DNA of 64,000 nucleotides, from NCBI RefSeq assembly GCF_000418555.1, contig NZ_ATKM01000005.1, forward strand, positions 310,001 through 374,000. The letters are read 5' to 3'. The notes below the pieces were generated by a model. It did not search any database and was not told the DNA's origin. It worked only from the letters and a program-made list of their open reading frames with translations. Below are positions 42,923 through 53,147 of the stretch, one piece after another. A program made the translations under genes and the position numbers. This stretch comes from Pseudomonas sp. P818. GTDB lineage: Bacteria; Pseudomonadota; Gammaproteobacteria; Pseudomonadales; Pseudomonadaceae. The stretch's first letter is position 1. Each line of letters starts with the position of its first letter.

Positions 42923-43897
42923 TCAGGACGGCAGGTTGCTGCCCTGCTGTTTTTCCTTCCACTGGCTCCATTCGAAGCCCAGCACCACCAGTAGCGACAG
43001 GGCGAAGGGCAGCAGCAGGTAGAACACGCGGAACACGATCAGCGCAGCCAGCACATCGGCGGCGGGGATCTCCGGCAGCGCTGCGAGGAAGGTCACCTCC
43101 AGCACCCCCAGGCCACCCGGCGCATGGGACAGCAGGGCCAGGGAGAAGGAGGCGAGGAACACGCCGAGTACCACCAGATAGCCGGGGTGGTTGTCGGCAG
43201 GCAGGGCGAAGTAGATGATCGCCGCCGCGCACAACAGCTCCAGCGGGCCGGCCAGCAACTGGCGGCTGACGATAGGCAGGCGCGGATATTCGACGTGCAG
43301 CTTGCCCAGCGTCCAGGGTTTGAACTGGCGCCAGGAGCCCAGCACGTAGAGGCCGACCAGGCTCAGCAGGATACTGCCGATGACCACCGATACCAGTGGC
43401 GTGATGTTGGCTACCCGGTGAATCAGATCGGGCTGGGCAATCAGCACGCAGCCGCTGGCCAGCAGGGTGCCGAGGGCGAAGGTAAAGGAGCAGAAGACGA
43501 TGAGGATGCCGATTTCCTGTGGCGTCAGGCCCTTGCTGCGATAGGCGCGATAGCGCACCACCGCGCCGGAGAACACCGAGGCGCCGATGTTGTGTGCCAG
43601 GGCATAGGTGGTGAAGGAACACAGGGTGATGAAGCGCCAGGGAATTTTCTTGCCCAGGTGAGCGACGGCGATGCGGTCGTACCAGGCCAGTGCCCAATAG
43701 GCGCCAAGGGTAGCGGCGGCGGCGAGTATCCAGTTCATGTGTGAGATCGCCTCGAGGCTGCCCTTGATCTCGTCGAGGGAGATATTGCGCAACTCGCGGT
43801 AGAGCAGGAAGCCAGACAGCACCACGGCACTGAGCCCGATCAGCGTCCAGATCAGATCGCTGCGCTTCAGTTTGGGTTTGGCTTCTACGACAGACAC
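42923..43897 (-). CDS. UPF0104/lysylphosphatidylglycerol synthetase transmembrane-type protein
   Basis: The product is 324 residues with about eight hydrophobic segments. TYALAHNIGASVFSGAVVRY and SLALLSHAPGGLGVLEVTFL match the YbhN/LPG-synthase-TM (flippase) group. There is no aminoacyl-transfer domain, so it is a membrane flippase-like protein, not a full MprF. Substrate lipid unknown. The gene is monocistronic or follows the YqaA gene loosely. Confidence 0.85.
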   Translation of the reverse strand: MSVVEAKPKLKRSDLIWTLIGLSAVVLSGFLLYRELRNISLDEIKGSLEAISHMNWILAAAATLGAYWALAWYDRIAVAHLGKKIPWRFITLCSFTTYALAHNIGASVFSGAVVRYRAYRSKGLTPQEIGILIVFCSFTFALGTLLASGCVLIAQPDLIHRVANITPLVSVVIGSILLSLVGLYVLGSWRQFKPWTLGKLHVEYPRLPIVSRQLLAGPLELLCAAAIIYFALPADNHPGYLVVLGVFLASFSLALLSHAPGGLGVLEVTFLAALPEIPAADVLAALIVFRVFYLLLPFALSLLVVLGFEWSQWKEKQQGSNLPS

Positions 43898-44107
43898 CGC
43901 TATTCCTCGCTCACCAGGCCCCGGGGTAGTGGGGCCGCATGCCTCTGACGAGGCGGCTATTCACCGGCTTGCCGGCCGCTCGCAATGGCCGTTGGCGGAT
44001 CGTGCCCGCGCGGCGCGCTGCGCAGTATCAGGGAGCCATCGCAACTACTCAACTGGCAAGCATGCAGGCGCCCCTCAGTAGTTGTGTCAGCGATTGTTCC
44101 GATACGT

Positions 44108-44545
44108 TCATATCCAGGCCAGGGTCAGCGCTGCCAGCACCGCGTAGCGGCCGGCTTTGGCCAGGGTGACGATGAGCAGGAATATCCACAGGCGTTCGCG
44201 CATCACGCCGGCGACCAGCGTCAATGGGTCGCCGATCACCGGCATCCAGCTCAGTAGCAATGACCAGCGCCCGTAACGGGCGTACCAGGCCTGCGCCTGC
44301 TGCAGCCGAGCCGGGCTGACGGGAAACCAGCGACGCTCGCGGTAATGTTCGATCGAGCGCCCCAGCAGCCAGTTGACCCATGAGCCCAGCACGTTGCCCA
44401 GGGTGGCCGTCAGCAGCAGTGCCCAGAGTGGATGCTGGCCGGCCAGCAGCAGGGCGACCAGCACGGCTTCGGACTGCAGCGGCAGCAAAGTCGCCGCGCC
44501 GAAGGCGGAGAGAAACAGGGCCGGGTAGGCGGAAAGAGCGAACAT
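44108..44545 (-). CDS. YqaA family (SNARE-associated) membrane protein
   Basis: The product is 145 residues with four hydrophobic segments. FGAATLLPLQSEAVLVALLL, NVLGSWVNWLLGRSIEHYRE and WMPVIGDPLTLVAGVMRERL are characteristic of the YqaA/DedA-like group. Function is unknown. It is 33 bases downstream of the VC0807-like gene on the same strand. Confidence 0.85.
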   Translation of the reverse strand: MFALSAYPALFLSAFGAATLLPLQSEAVLVALLLAGQHPLWALLLTATLGNVLGSWVNWLLGRSIEHYRERRWFPVSPARLQQAQAWYARYGRWSLLLSWMPVIGDPLTLVAGVMRERLWIFLLIVTLAKAGRYAVLAALTLAWI

Positions 44546-44578
44546 GTGCAGTGCTGCCGACCCAGAGGTCGGCGCGAC

Positions 44579-45307
44579 TCAGTGCTGCGATTCCTGGCCG
44601 CTGTTGGCCATGATCTCTTCCAGGCTCAGCCCGGTCAGGCCATGAATGGTCTTCCACAGGTAGTAGAAGATGGCCATCAGCATGATCATCGAGGGAATGG
44701 CGATCATCGGGTAACTGAGCAGGGTCATGCGCCCCAGCTCGTCGTTGAACGCCTCGGTGCCGGCCGGGCTGACCACGATCCACTTGGCCAGCACGTAGTT
44801 CATGACCGAGGAGAAGAAGAAGGTGCCGCTGAGCCAGTAGGTGGCGCGCATCAGCCGCGTTTCGAAATGCTCGACGTGGCCGCCCTGTTCCAGCCGATCA
44901 TGAATCTTGTCGACATTGAGCACCGTCTTGTTGAACAGCAGGGTGCGGATCAGCGGGTAGCGGGTGCGGGTGGAAACCAGCACGGCGATGCCGATCAGGC
45001 CGGGAATGGCGGCTTCCTTCACGGCCAGCCACTGGGTATCCAGATGTAGCAGGCCGATACCTCCGGTCAGCGCCACGCTGATCAGGCCGAGCAGGGCGAT
45101 GAAGTTGAATTTGCGGTACTTGATCAGCTCGAACGCGCCCCAGCCCAGCGGGAACGCCAGGGCCAGCAGCAGCGCGCCATCGGCGCCGAGGCGATGCTCG
45201 CCACTGAGCTTCATCAGAATGAACGAGGGAATCAGGATGCTGATGGCCAGATCGATCAGTGGGCGGGGCTTGTGCGTTGGGGTACGGCTGTCAGTGGTGG
45301 CGGTCAT
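44579..45307 (-). CDS. VC0807-family membrane protein
   Basis: The product is 242 residues. Membrane segments are at about 22-38, 44-60, 68-88, 97-112 and 150-225. The sequence DLAISILIPSFILMKLSGEH and PLGWGAFELIKYRKFNFIAL fits the VC0807/septation-protein-A-like family. Function unknown. Confidence 0.8.
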   Translation of the reverse strand: MTATTDSRTPTHKPRPLIDLAISILIPSFILMKLSGEHRLGADGALLLALAFPLGWGAFELIKYRKFNFIALLGLISVALTGGIGLLHLDTQWLAVKEAAIPGLIGIAVLVSTRTRYPLIRTLLFNKTVLNVDKIHDRLEQGGHVEHFETRLMRATYWLSGTFFFSSVMNYVLAKWIVVSPAGTEAFNDELGRMTLLSYPMIAIPSMIMLMAIFYYLWKTIHGLTGLSLEEIMANSGQESQH

Positions 45308-45475
45308 GGATTAGCTGGAGTCTGCGTGGGAAGCCCGATGATCGCCTGCCCGAGGCGCCAGAGCTAGCCCGACTGTCGGTTTTGAATGTGAAAAAGTATG
45401 AGCCGACAGCTGGCCGACAGGAGGCGCGACCCGCAATGGCGCTGCTAAAGTGAGGGCGAGGGGCGGGAGTCGAAC

Positions 45476-46399
45476 ATGCCAAGAATCATTCCTTTCATCT
45501 GTCTGCTGCTGAGCGCCTGGGGCCTGGTGGCGACGTCTGCCTGGGCGCGTGACTGCATTGGGCTGGTACCAGCCGGTACGTCGGCCTACTGGACCGAGCT
45601 GGAGGCCGGAGCAAGACGCGCCGCGGACAATCTGCAACTGGAGCTCTATACCCGCGGCCCTACTCAGGACGGCAGCGTCGAAGTGCAGTTGCAACTGATC
45701 GATCGTGTGCTGGCGCATGGCTGCAAGGCGCTGATCATCGCCCCGGCCGGAGACGCCATCGATGCGCGTATCACGGCCCTGCGCGCCGAAGGCATTCCGA
45801 CCGTCTACGTCGACCGCAGTGTCGCCGGTGACGGTGCCTATGCGCTGGTGGCGACCGACAACTTCCTCGCTGGCCAATTGGCCGGGCAGCAGTTGGCCGA
45901 GCGCCTCGGCCGCGGAGGCCGGGTCGGCGTATTGCGCCTGCGCGCCGGTCTGCAGTCCACCGAAGAGCGCGAGCGCGGCTTTCTGCTGGCGGCCCAGTCG
46001 GCAGGGTTGCAGGTGGTATTCGATACCTACCTGGGCGACGACCGCCAGCGCATCGCCCAGGCCCTGAGCGAACAGCTGCCCGGGCTCGACGGCTTGTTCA
46101 GCCCCAATGGCACCAGCAGTCGTGCAACCCTGGCGGCCTTGCGCCAGCTGGGCAAGGCCGGGCAGGTGGACTTCGTCGGCTTCGACAGTGGTGAACTGCT
46201 GCTCGACGCCCTGCGTGAGGGACAGATTCAGGCCCTGCTGCTGCAACAGCCACAGGCCATGGGAGATCATGCGGTGCGCCTGGTGCAGCGTGCACTGAGT
46301 GGTGAACGAGCCAGTTCGCGCCTGCAGCTGCTGCTCGAACCGCGAGTACTGACCGCCAGGGATTTGGCCGAAACCACCGCGCCGCCGCAATCTTGGTGA
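45476..46399 (+). CDS. Periplasmic sugar-type binding protein (RbsB-like), orphan
   Basis: The product is 307 residues with a signal peptide ending SAWA. Body: AYWTELEAGARRAADNLQLE, HGCKALIIAPAGDAIDARIT and FVGFDSGELLLDALREGQIQ fit the type 1 periplasmic binding fold used for ribose, galactose or autoinducer-2. No permease or ATPase gene is near, so it may serve a sensor or a distant transporter. Confidence 0.85.
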   Translation: MPRIIPFICLLLSAWGLVATSAWARDCIGLVPAGTSAYWTELEAGARRAADNLQLELYTRGPTQDGSVEVQLQLIDRVLAHGCKALIIAPAGDAIDARITALRAEGIPTVYVDRSVAGDGAYALVATDNFLAGQLAGQQLAERLGRGGRVGVLRLRAGLQSTEERERGFLLAAQSAGLQVVFDTYLGDDRQRIAQALSEQLPGLDGLFSPNGTSSRATLAALRQLGKAGQVDFVGFDSGELLLDALREGQIQALLLQQPQAMGDHAVRLVQRALSGERASSRLQLLLEPRVLTARDLAETTAPPQSW

Positions 46400-46472
46400 T
46401 CGGCGACGTGGCGTTTAAGATCTTCGGCCGCCCTGAATTCGCTGTAGGGCGCGCCCTTGACGGTAGTGCGTA

Positions 46473-47246
46473 ATGAATCTGAAGTACCTGATCGCCGTTC
46501 TGCTGTTTCTTTACGGCCTCAATGCCCGTCTAGCGGATGCCGAGTTGCGGCTGTACACCGAAGAATATCGCCCCTTCAGCTATTTGCAGGACGGCAAGCC
46601 GAGTGGCATGGCCGTGTCCGTGGTCGAGGAGCTGATTCATCGCACCGGCGAAATCGCACATATCGAAGTGGTGCCCTGGACACGCGGCTATCATCAGGTT
46701 CGCCACCAGCCCGACACCGCACTGTTTTCCACCGTGCGCACGGCGCAGCGGGAGGCCGAGTTTCAGTGGGTGGGGCCGATCGCACGAGGCTATACTCGGT
46801 TCTACACGCACAAGGACGCCGGGTTGCGCGTCAACAGCCTCGACGACGTACGCCAACTCGGCACCCTCGCCGTGCCCAAGCAGTGGTACAGCTATGAGCT
46901 GCTGCGCCAGCAGAGTCTAGAGAACCTGTATGGCGTGCCGACCCCGCAGGACATGCTGCGCATGTTTCGCCTCGGTCGGGTCAAGTTGCTGCTTGCCAAT
47001 ACCCTCACCCTCGATGGCATGCTGGCGGAGCAGGATATGCATGCCGGGCAGTTGCAGGAGCAGTTCGACCTGATGCCCAACGACTCCTACATCGCCTTTT
47101 CCCTGCATACCGATGCCGCGCGTGTCGCCCGCTGGCAGCAGGCGCTTCAGGGCATGCGCCATGACGGCAGTCTGGAGCGTATCTATCGGCGCTGGTTTCC
47201 CAATGCCGACGAGCGAGCGCTGGCTGATTTGCTCCGTGCCGAGTGA
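46473..47246 (+). CDS. Periplasmic binding protein-like (SBP_bac_3), copy 1
   Basis: The product is 257 residues with a signal peptide (NLKYLIAVLLFLYGLNARLA). Shared motifs with the next gene: VVPWTRGYHQ, FSTVRTAQREAEFQWVGPIA, VPKQWYSYELL and NLYGVPTPQDMLRM. The amino-acid binding fold is clear, but the Asp/Arg ligand pocket is not typical, as in the many PA-type proteins of this class without transporters. Confidence 0.85.
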   Translation: MNLKYLIAVLLFLYGLNARLADAELRLYTEEYRPFSYLQDGKPSGMAVSVVEELIHRTGEIAHIEVVPWTRGYHQVRHQPDTALFSTVRTAQREAEFQWVGPIARGYTRFYTHKDAGLRVNSLDDVRQLGTLAVPKQWYSYELLRQQSLENLYGVPTPQDMLRMFRLGRVKLLLANTLTLDGMLAEQDMHAGQLQEQFDLMPNDSYIAFSLHTDAARVARWQQALQGMRHDGSLERIYRRWFPNADERALADLLRAE

Positions 47247-47295
47247 ACTGCTGCGTTGCGCAGCGTGACTTGCTAGGCTGCAAGCGGGAGGGGGC

Positions 47296-48051
47296 ATGAT
47301 GGGCAAGCGCTTGCGATGGTTGAGTGTCGTGCTGTTGGTGCTGTGCGCGCCGGTGGCAGCGCAATTGCGCCTGCTCACCGAGGATGCGCCACCGATGAGT
47401 TTCATGCGCGACGGCGAGCCCAGTGGTTTCTCCATCGAAGTGGTCAGGGCCTTGCTGGCGCGAACCGGCGACCGCGGGCAGATCGAGATGGTGCCCTGGA
47501 CGCGCGCGCTCCATCTGGCCCAACAGGATGAAGACATCGCTCTGTTTTCCACCGTGCGTACGCCCGAGCGCGAGGGCAAGTTTCACTGGGTCGGCCCGAT
47601 AGTCGTTGGCACTACCAGCTTCTACTCGCTGAAATCCCGCCACCTGGTCATCGATACCTTGCAGCAGGCCGCAGCCAGCGGGCCTCTGGCGCTGCCCAAG
47701 CAGTGGTACACCTACGAGACGCTGAGTGCCAAAGGTTTTACCAATCTCTACGGCGTGCCCAGTTCGAAGCACATGATGACCATGCTCAAGCATGGCCGGG
47801 TCAACCTGATCGCCACAGAGGACCTGACCCTGGCTGGCGAGCTGGCCGCCGTCGATCTCAAACCGCAGGATGTCACCGCGCATGTGCCATTCATGCGCTC
47901 GGCCTATTACATCGCCTTTTCCCCGCAGACCTCGGTGGTGCGCGTGGTGCGCTGGCAGCGCGCGTTGCGGCAGATGCACGAGGACGGCAGCCTCGAGGCG
48001 ATTCTCAGACGCTGGCTGCCGCATGCATCGATGCCGCCCATGGAACCGTAG
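47296..48051 (+). CDS. Periplasmic binding protein-like (SBP_bac_3), copy 2
   Basis: The product is 251 residues and a tandem paralogue of the previous gene, with the same VPWTRALHLA, FSTVRTPEREGKFHWVGPIV, LPKQWYTYETL and NLYGVPSSKHMMTM blocks. The signal peptide ends PVAA. The pair is 49 bases apart and probably arose by duplication. No ABC permease nearby. Confidence 0.85.
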   Translation: MMGKRLRWLSVVLLVLCAPVAAQLRLLTEDAPPMSFMRDGEPSGFSIEVVRALLARTGDRGQIEMVPWTRALHLAQQDEDIALFSTVRTPEREGKFHWVGPIVVGTTSFYSLKSRHLVIDTLQQAAASGPLALPKQWYTYETLSAKGFTNLYGVPSSKHMMTMLKHGRVNLIATEDLTLAGELAAVDLKPQDVTAHVPFMRSAYYIAFSPQTSVVRVVRWQRALRQMHEDGSLEAILRRWLPHASMPPMEP

Positions 48052-48104
48052 CGGCACCCGTGGCCACTGGTTAACCTGAGCGCTGCAATCCACCGAGTCC
48101 GATC

Positions 48105-49106
48105 ATGTCGCGTGCCAAAGCTACTCTCGATCTGCGCAGCCGCGCCGGGTTGTTCGCTCACCTGGAGGCGATGGAGCGGGCCGGCGTGCCCATCGATCGC
48201 GCGCTGGCCAGCCTGAACCTCGGGGGCCGCCATGAGGCCGCCGTAAAACGCTTGCGGCAGATGGTGGGCAACGGTCGCGACCTGGCGAGTTCCGGCCAGT
48301 TGAGTGGCGTGTTCACGCCACTGGAAAGCAGCCTGATACGCGCCGCGCAGGAGGCCGGCGCGCTGGCGCATACCTACGAACAACTGGCGCAGCGTTACGA
48401 CGCCCAGGCGCGCCACGCAGCCGAGCTTGTGTCGCGCCTGCTGCTGCCGGCAGGCGTGCTGTTGCTGGCGCTGGCAGTCAAACCCTTGCCCTCCCTCGTT
48501 GGGGGAAGCCTGAGCGGCGTCGGCTACCTGACAGCCGTGCTGCTGCCGCTGTTCTGGCTATCTGCGCTGCTGTGGGGGGCTCGCGCGCTGTGGCGTCGCT
48601 GGCAGCAGCGAAGCACCGATCAGCCCGGCACTCTCGACGATCTGCTACTGGCCCTGCCAGTGCTCGGCAGTCTGCAGCGCCGCGCCGATCTGCGAAATTT
48701 CTGCGACAGCCTCGGGTTGCTGCTGGAGGCCGGCATGCCGGTACTCGATGCCCTGCCACGTGCCTGCAGCGCGGTGAGCAATGCGCGGCTGCGGCGGGAA
48801 TTCGCCACTCTGGCGCCGCGTGTCGCTGCCGGGCAGTCACTGGTGCGCGCCTTCGACGGGCTGAGTTTGCCTGGCAAGGCCATGCTGATAGGCGTGCTCA
48901 ATACCGGCGAAGCGACCGGCCGCCCTGGCGAGGCACTGTTGCGTTTCGCCCGCCTGCAGGCGCAGCAGCTGGCTGCGAGCCAGCAGGCGCTGGCGAGTTG
49001 GGGGCCGCGGTTGTTCTATCTGGCTGTCGCCGGCTGGATGGCGTACGGCCTGCTAACCGGCGGTGGGTTCTTCCCGGCGCTGCCCGCCGAGCTGGCTGGC
49101 CGATAA
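48105..49106 (+). CDS. Type II secretion F-domain protein, orphan
   Basis: The product is 333 residues with two T2SF domains (residues about 10-130 and 190-310) and hydrophobic segments near 115-135, 140-160 and 310-325. [20 protein letters not shown] and [20 protein letters not shown] match the GspF/PilC family signature. It is shorter than PilC (about 400), and no GspE, G or D gene is nearby. Its partner system is unknown. Confidence 0.85.
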   Translation: MSRAKATLDLRSRAGLFAHLEAMERAGVPIDRALASLNLGGRHEAAVKRLRQMVGNGRDLASSGQLSGVFTPLESSLIRAAQEAGALAHTYEQLAQRYDAQARHAAELVSRLLLPAGVLLLALAVKPLPSLVGGSLSGVGYLTAVLLPLFWLSALLWGARALWRRWQQRSTDQPGTLDDLLLALPVLGSLQRRADLRNFCDSLGLLLEAGMPVLDALPRACSAVSNARLRREFATLAPRVAAGQSLVRAFDGLSLPGKAMLIGVLNTGEATGRPGEALLRFARLQAQQLAASQQALASWGPRLFYLAVAGWMAYGLLTGGGFFPALPAELAGR

Positions 49107-49234
49107 ATTGCTGGCCAACCGCCAGGACGGTCCGTCTGAAAGCTGGCAGCAAGTGCCTTGCGCTAGCATTCGTCACGTCTACGCCATTACTAAAAAGAGA
49201 AAAAAGCGATTCAACCGACTTTGGAATACGCCCC

Positions 49235-50107
49235 ATGCCCATCTTGCAACGTGCATCCCACCATGAGCTGCGCAGCGCCTTTCGTGCCCTGCTGGCTTCC
49301 GAGCGCTGCTATCACACCGCTTCGGTCTTCGATCCCATGTCCGCCCGCATCGCCGCCGATCTCGACTTTGAGGTCGGCATCCTCGGTGGCTCCGTCGCCT
49401 CCCTGCAGGTGCTCGGCGCGCCGGACTTCGCCCTGATCACCCTCAGCGAATTCGTCGAGCAGGCCGCGCGCATCGGCCGGGTCGCGCGCCTGCCGGTGAT
49501 CGCCGATGCCGACCATGGCTACGGCAATGCGCTCAACGTGATGCGCACCGTGGTCGAACTGGAACGCGCCGGCGTTGCCGCGCTGACCATCGAAGACACC
49601 CTGCTGCCGGCCCAGTTCGGTCGCAAGTCCACCGACCTGATCTCCATCGAGGAGGGTGTCGGCAAGATCCTCGCCGCGCTGGAAGCACGCGTCGATCCTG
49701 ACCTGGCCGTCATCGCCCGTACCCATGCCGGCGTGCTGGAAGTCGATGAAGTGATCCGCCGTACCCGCGCCTATGAGGCGGCCGGCGCAGATGGCATCTG
49801 CCTGGTCGGAGTCAGGGATTTCGCCCACCTGGAGCAGATCGCCGCAGGCCTCAAGGTGCCGCTGATGCTGGTCACCTACGGCAACCCCGAGCTGCGTGAC
49901 AACCAGCGCCTGGCGCGCCTGGGTGTACGTATCGTGGTCAACGGCCACGCCGCCTACTTCGCCGCGATCAAGGCCACCTACGACTGCCTGCGCGAACAGC
50001 GCGGCGCGCAGCCGTGCGACCTCAACGCCACCGAGCTGACCCACAAGTACACCATGCCCGAGGATTACATTCTCTGGGCCAAGGAGTTCATGGAAGTCCG
50101 CGAGTAG
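49235..50107 (+). CDS. Oxaloacetate decarboxylase of the isocitrate lyase/PEP mutase family
   Basis: The product is 290 residues from ATG 49235. ICL/PEPM fold: [40 protein letters not shown] (metal Asp) and [14 protein letters not shown]. It matches the P. aeruginosa PA4872-type enzyme, which decarboxylates oxaloacetate. It sits close to ureC, as in P. aeruginosa. Confidence 0.9.
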   Translation: MPILQRASHHELRSAFRALLASERCYHTASVFDPMSARIAADLDFEVGILGGSVASLQVLGAPDFALITLSEFVEQAARIGRVARLPVIADADHGYGNALNVMRTVVELERAGVAALTIEDTLLPAQFGRKSTDLISIEEGVGKILAALEARVDPDLAVIARTHAGVLEVDEVIRRTRAYEAAGADGICLVGVRDFAHLEQIAAGLKVPLMLVTYGNPELRDNQRLARLGVRIVVNGHAAYFAAIKATYDCLREQRGAQPCDLNATELTHKYTMPEDYILWAKEFMEVRE

Positions 50108-50176
50108 CGACGGGCAGCACTTGCACTTCGCATTTACCGGGCGCATATCTGTCGGGTGAATGCGAGGAGGTTGAGC

Positions 50177-50443
50177 ATGGCGGGTGGTTGGGCAAGCGAC
50201 GACGCAGTTCAGGAACAGATCGACAGCAGCATCGAGGACGCCGTCGCGCGCGCTCGCCGGCAACTGCCGAAAGGCGAGAGTCTGCGGCATTGCGAAGAAT
50301 GCGATGCCGTCATTCCCGAGGCCCGGCGCCAGGCCATTCCCGGCGTGCGCCTGTGCGTCAAGTGCCAGGCCGAGCACGACCGGGAAAACGCCGCCTATAG
50401 CGGTTATAACCGCCGGGGCAGCAAGGACAGCCAGTTGCGTTGA
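50177..50443 (+). CDS. DksA/TraR-type zinc-finger protein
   Basis: The product is 88 residues; ATG 50177 follows GGAGG by 7 bases. CEECDAVIPEARRQAIPGVR then LCVKCQAEHD gives the C4 zinc finger of short DksA/TraR relatives. The long coiled-coil of DksA is missing. Probably binds RNA polymerase. Confidence 0.9.
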   Translation: MAGGWASDDAVQEQIDSSIEDAVARARRQLPKGESLRHCEECDAVIPEARRQAIPGVRLCVKCQAEHDRENAAYSGYNRRGSKDSQLR

Positions 50444-50518
50444 GCAAGCGGTACGGCACCTATGCGAGTCCTGATGGTCTAGTGCTACTACAACCGTGAC
50501 TCAGGAAGAGGTGCCTGC

Positions 50519-50962
50519 ATGACGATTTTCGAAGCTTTACGCATCAGCCACGACATCCAGCGCGAACTGGCGCAGAAACTGATCGCCACCCAGGGCGACA
50601 GCGCCGAGCGCCACGCTTTGTTCTCTCAGCTCAAGCACGAACTGGCCGTGCATTCAGTGGCCGAGGAGCGCCATTTCTATATCCCCCTGATGCAGCAGGA
50701 TGCGGGCGTCGATCTGTCGCGCCATGCGATTGCCGAGCATCACGAGATGGATGAAATGGTCGAGGGCCTGGAGGAAACCGACCCCAGCAGCCCCAGCTGG
50801 CTGGCGCAAGCCAAGGCGCTGGCGGAAAAGGTCGAGCATCACCTCAAGGAAGAAGAACACACCTTCTTCCAGATGGCCGGCAAGCTGCTACGCGACAAGG
50901 AGAAGCAGCAGCTGGCCGGTGATTATCTCAATGCCTATGACGAGATGAAGCAGGCGTCCTGA
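50519..50962 (+). CDS. Hemerythrin HHE domain protein
   Basis: The product is 147 residues with the His/Glu pattern HDIQ, HELAVHSVAEERHFYIPL, AIAEHHEMDEM and EHHLKEEEHTFFQMAGKLL of the HHE family (PF01814). It probably binds a di-iron centre and may sense oxygen, NO or oxidants. Monocistronic, ended by the 50973 hairpin. Confidence 0.9.
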   Translation: MTIFEALRISHDIQRELAQKLIATQGDSAERHALFSQLKHELAVHSVAEERHFYIPLMQQDAGVDLSRHAIAEHHEMDEMVEGLEETDPSSPSWLAQAKALAEKVEHHLKEEEHTFFQMAGKLLRDKEKQQLAGDYLNAYDEMKQAS

Positions 50963-50972
50963 TAGACCGATG

Positions 50973-50997
50973 AGAGCCGGGCGTAACGCCCGGCTCT
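50973..50997. terminator. Bidirectional terminator
   Basis: A perfect 11-bp stem (AGAGCCGGGCG/CGCCCGGCTCT, loop TAA) lies between the hemerythrin and ureC stops. T-rich on the plus side (ctctttcgtt). Confidence 0.75.
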
Positions 50998-51002
50998 TTC
51001 GT

Positions 51003-52703
51003 TCAGAACAGGAAGTAACGCTGCGCCATCGGCAGCACCTCGGCCGGCTCGCACCAGAGCAACTGGCCGTCGGCCTTGACCTGATAGTTCTGCGCATCGA
51101 CCTCGATGTTCGGCAGGTAGCCGTTATGGATCAGGTCGGTCTTCTGCACCTCGCGGCAGCCTTTGACCACACCGATCTTCTTCTTCAGGCCCAGCTGCTC
51201 GGGCACGCCGGCGTCGAATGCCGCCTGACTGATGAAGGTGATGCTGGTGGCATGGCGGCTGCCGGCGTAGCTGGCGAACATCGGCCGGTAGTGCACCGGC
51301 TGCGGTGTCGGGATGGAGGCGTTGGCGTCGCCCATCAGACTGGCGGCAATCGCCCCACCCTTGAGAATCAGCGTTGGCTTCACGCCGAAGAAAGCCGGGC
51401 GCCAGAGCACCAGATCCGCCCACTTGCCCACTTCGATCGAGCCCACCTCGTGGCTGATGCCGTGGGTGATCGCCGGGTTGATGGTGTACTTGGCGATATA
51501 GCGCTTGGCGCGGAAGTTGTCGTTGCCGGGGGCGTCCTCGGGCAGGGCGCCGCGCTGTTTCTTCATCTTGTCGGCGGTCTGCCAGGTACGGGTGATCACC
51601 TCGCCGACGCGGCCCATGGCCTGGCTGTCGGAGCTGATCATGGAAAAGGCACCGAGGTCATGCAGGATATCCTCGGCGGCAATGGTTTCCCGGCGGATAC
51701 GGCTCTCGGCGAAGGCCACGTCCTCGGCGATGCTCGGGTCGAGGTGATGGCAGACCATCAGCATGTCCAGGTGCTCGTCGATGGTGTTGCGGGTAAAGGG
51801 CCGGGTCGGGTTGGTGGAGCTGGGCAGCACGTTGGGGAAGCCGCAGGCCTTGATGATGTCCGGCGCATGACCGCCGCCGGCCCCCTCGGTGTGGTAGGTG
51901 TGGATGGTGCGGCCCTTGAAGGCGCCCAGGGTGGTCTCGACGAAGCCGGACTCGTTCAGGGTGTCGGTGTGGATCGCTACCTGCACATCGTACTGGTCGG
52001 CCACGCTCAGGCAGTTGTCGATGGCCGCCGGGGTGGTGCCCCAGTCCTCATGCAGCTTCAGGCCGATGGCGCCAGCCTTGACCTGTTCGATCAAGGGCTC
52101 CGGCAGCGAGGCGTTGCCCTTGCCGGTGAAGCCCAGATTCATCGGGAAGGCGTCGGCGGCCTGCAGCATGCGCGCCATGTGCCAGGGCCCGGAAGTGCAG
52201 GTAGTTGCGTTGGTGCCGGTGGCCGGCCCGGTGCCGCCGCCGATCATGGTGGTGACACCACTCATCAGCGCCTCTTCGATCTGCTGCGGGCAGATGAAGT
52301 GGATGTGGGTGTCGATACCGCCGGCGGTTAGGATCATGCCTTCACCGGCGATCACCTCGGTGCCAGCGCCGATGGCGATGGTCACGTCGGGCTGGATATC
52401 CGGGTTGCCGGCCTTGCCGATGGCAGCGATGCGCCCGTCCTTGAGGCCGACGTCGGCCTTGATGATGCCCCAGTGGTCGATGATCAGCGCGTTGGTGATC
52501 AGGGTGTCGACCACGTCGGCAGCGCACAGCTGGCCCTGACCCATGCCGTCGCGAATCACCTTGCCGCCGCCGAATTTCACTTCTTCGCCGTAGGTGGTGA
52601 AGTCCTTTTCCACTTCGATCCACAGGTCGGTATCGGCCAGGCGCACCTTGTCGCCGACGGTGGGGCCGAACATGTCGGCGTAGGCTTGTCTGCTGATTTT
52701 CAT
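51003..52703 (-). CDS. ureC: Urease alpha subunit
   Basis: The product is 566 residues, standard length. Nickel-site motifs: [29 protein letters not shown] (the Lys that is carbamylated), [12 protein letters not shown] and [25 protein letters not shown] carries the mobile-flap His. It hydrolyses urea to ammonia and carbamate. Confidence 0.98.
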   Translation of the reverse strand: MKISRQAYADMFGPTVGDKVRLADTDLWIEVEKDFTTYGEEVKFGGGKVIRDGMGQGQLCAADVVDTLITNALIIDHWGIIKADVGLKDGRIAAIGKAGNPDIQPDVTIAIGAGTEVIAGEGMILTAGGIDTHIHFICPQQIEEALMSGVTTMIGGGTGPATGTNATTCTSGPWHMARMLQAADAFPMNLGFTGKGNASLPEPLIEQVKAGAIGLKLHEDWGTTPAAIDNCLSVADQYDVQVAIHTDTLNESGFVETTLGAFKGRTIHTYHTEGAGGGHAPDIIKACGFPNVLPSSTNPTRPFTRNTIDEHLDMLMVCHHLDPSIAEDVAFAESRIRRETIAAEDILHDLGAFSMISSDSQAMGRVGEVITRTWQTADKMKKQRGALPEDAPGNDNFRAKRYIAKYTINPAITHGISHEVGSIEVGKWADLVLWRPAFFGVKPTLILKGGAIAASLMGDANASIPTPQPVHYRPMFASYAGSRHATSITFISQAAFDAGVPEQLGLKKKIGVVKGCREVQKTDLIHNGYLPNIEVDAQNYQVKADGQLLWCEPAEVLPMAQRYFLF

Positions 52704-52775
52704 ATTCGCTTCCCTTGTGGCGCGAAGGCTGGCGCGTGTTTCTGTCTGTCAGGGGATTAGGAGCTGTGGTTCTTC

Positions 52776-52829
52776 TGTAGGAGCGGCTTTAGCCGCGAAA
52801 CCGTTATCGCGGCTGAAGCCGCTCCTACA
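52776..52829. repeat. REP pair (REPIN-like), copy B
   Basis: TGTAGGAGCGGCTTTAGCCG and its inverted partner GCGGCTGAAGCCGCTCCTAC face each other around 10 bases. It lies between ureB and ureC, inside the operon, and may affect mRNA stability there. Confidence 0.88.
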
Positions 52830-52838
52830 AGAGTCACC

Positions 52839-53147
52839 TCAATCCAGGGCGCCCATCACCCGGCCGGCGAAGCCGAACACCCGGCGCGCGCCAGCCAGAT
52901 CGACCAGTTCCACCTCACGGCTCTGCCCGGGTTCGAAACGCACCGCGGTGCCGGCTGGGATATTCAGGCGCATGCCTCGCGTGGATGCTCGATCGAAGAT
53001 CAGCGCATCGTTGGTCTCGAAGAAGTGGTAGTGCGAGCCGACCTGTATCGGCCGGTCACCGCTGTTGGCCACGGACAGAGTCAGGGTGCGGCGGCCGGCA
53101 TTGAGCTCGATCTCGCCATCGGCAATCTGGTATTCGCCGGGAATCAT
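52839..53147 (-). CDS. ureB: Urease beta subunit
   Basis: The product is 102 residues from ATG 53147 ([18 protein letters not shown]). [20 protein letters not shown] and [20 protein letters not shown] are diagnostic. The start overlaps the GNAT stop by 4 bases. Confidence 0.97.
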   Translation of the reverse strand: MIPGEYQIADGEIELNAGRRTLTLSVANSGDRPIQVGSHYHFFETNDALIFDRASTRGMRLNIPAGTAVRFEPGQSREVELVDLAGARRVFGFAGRVMGALD

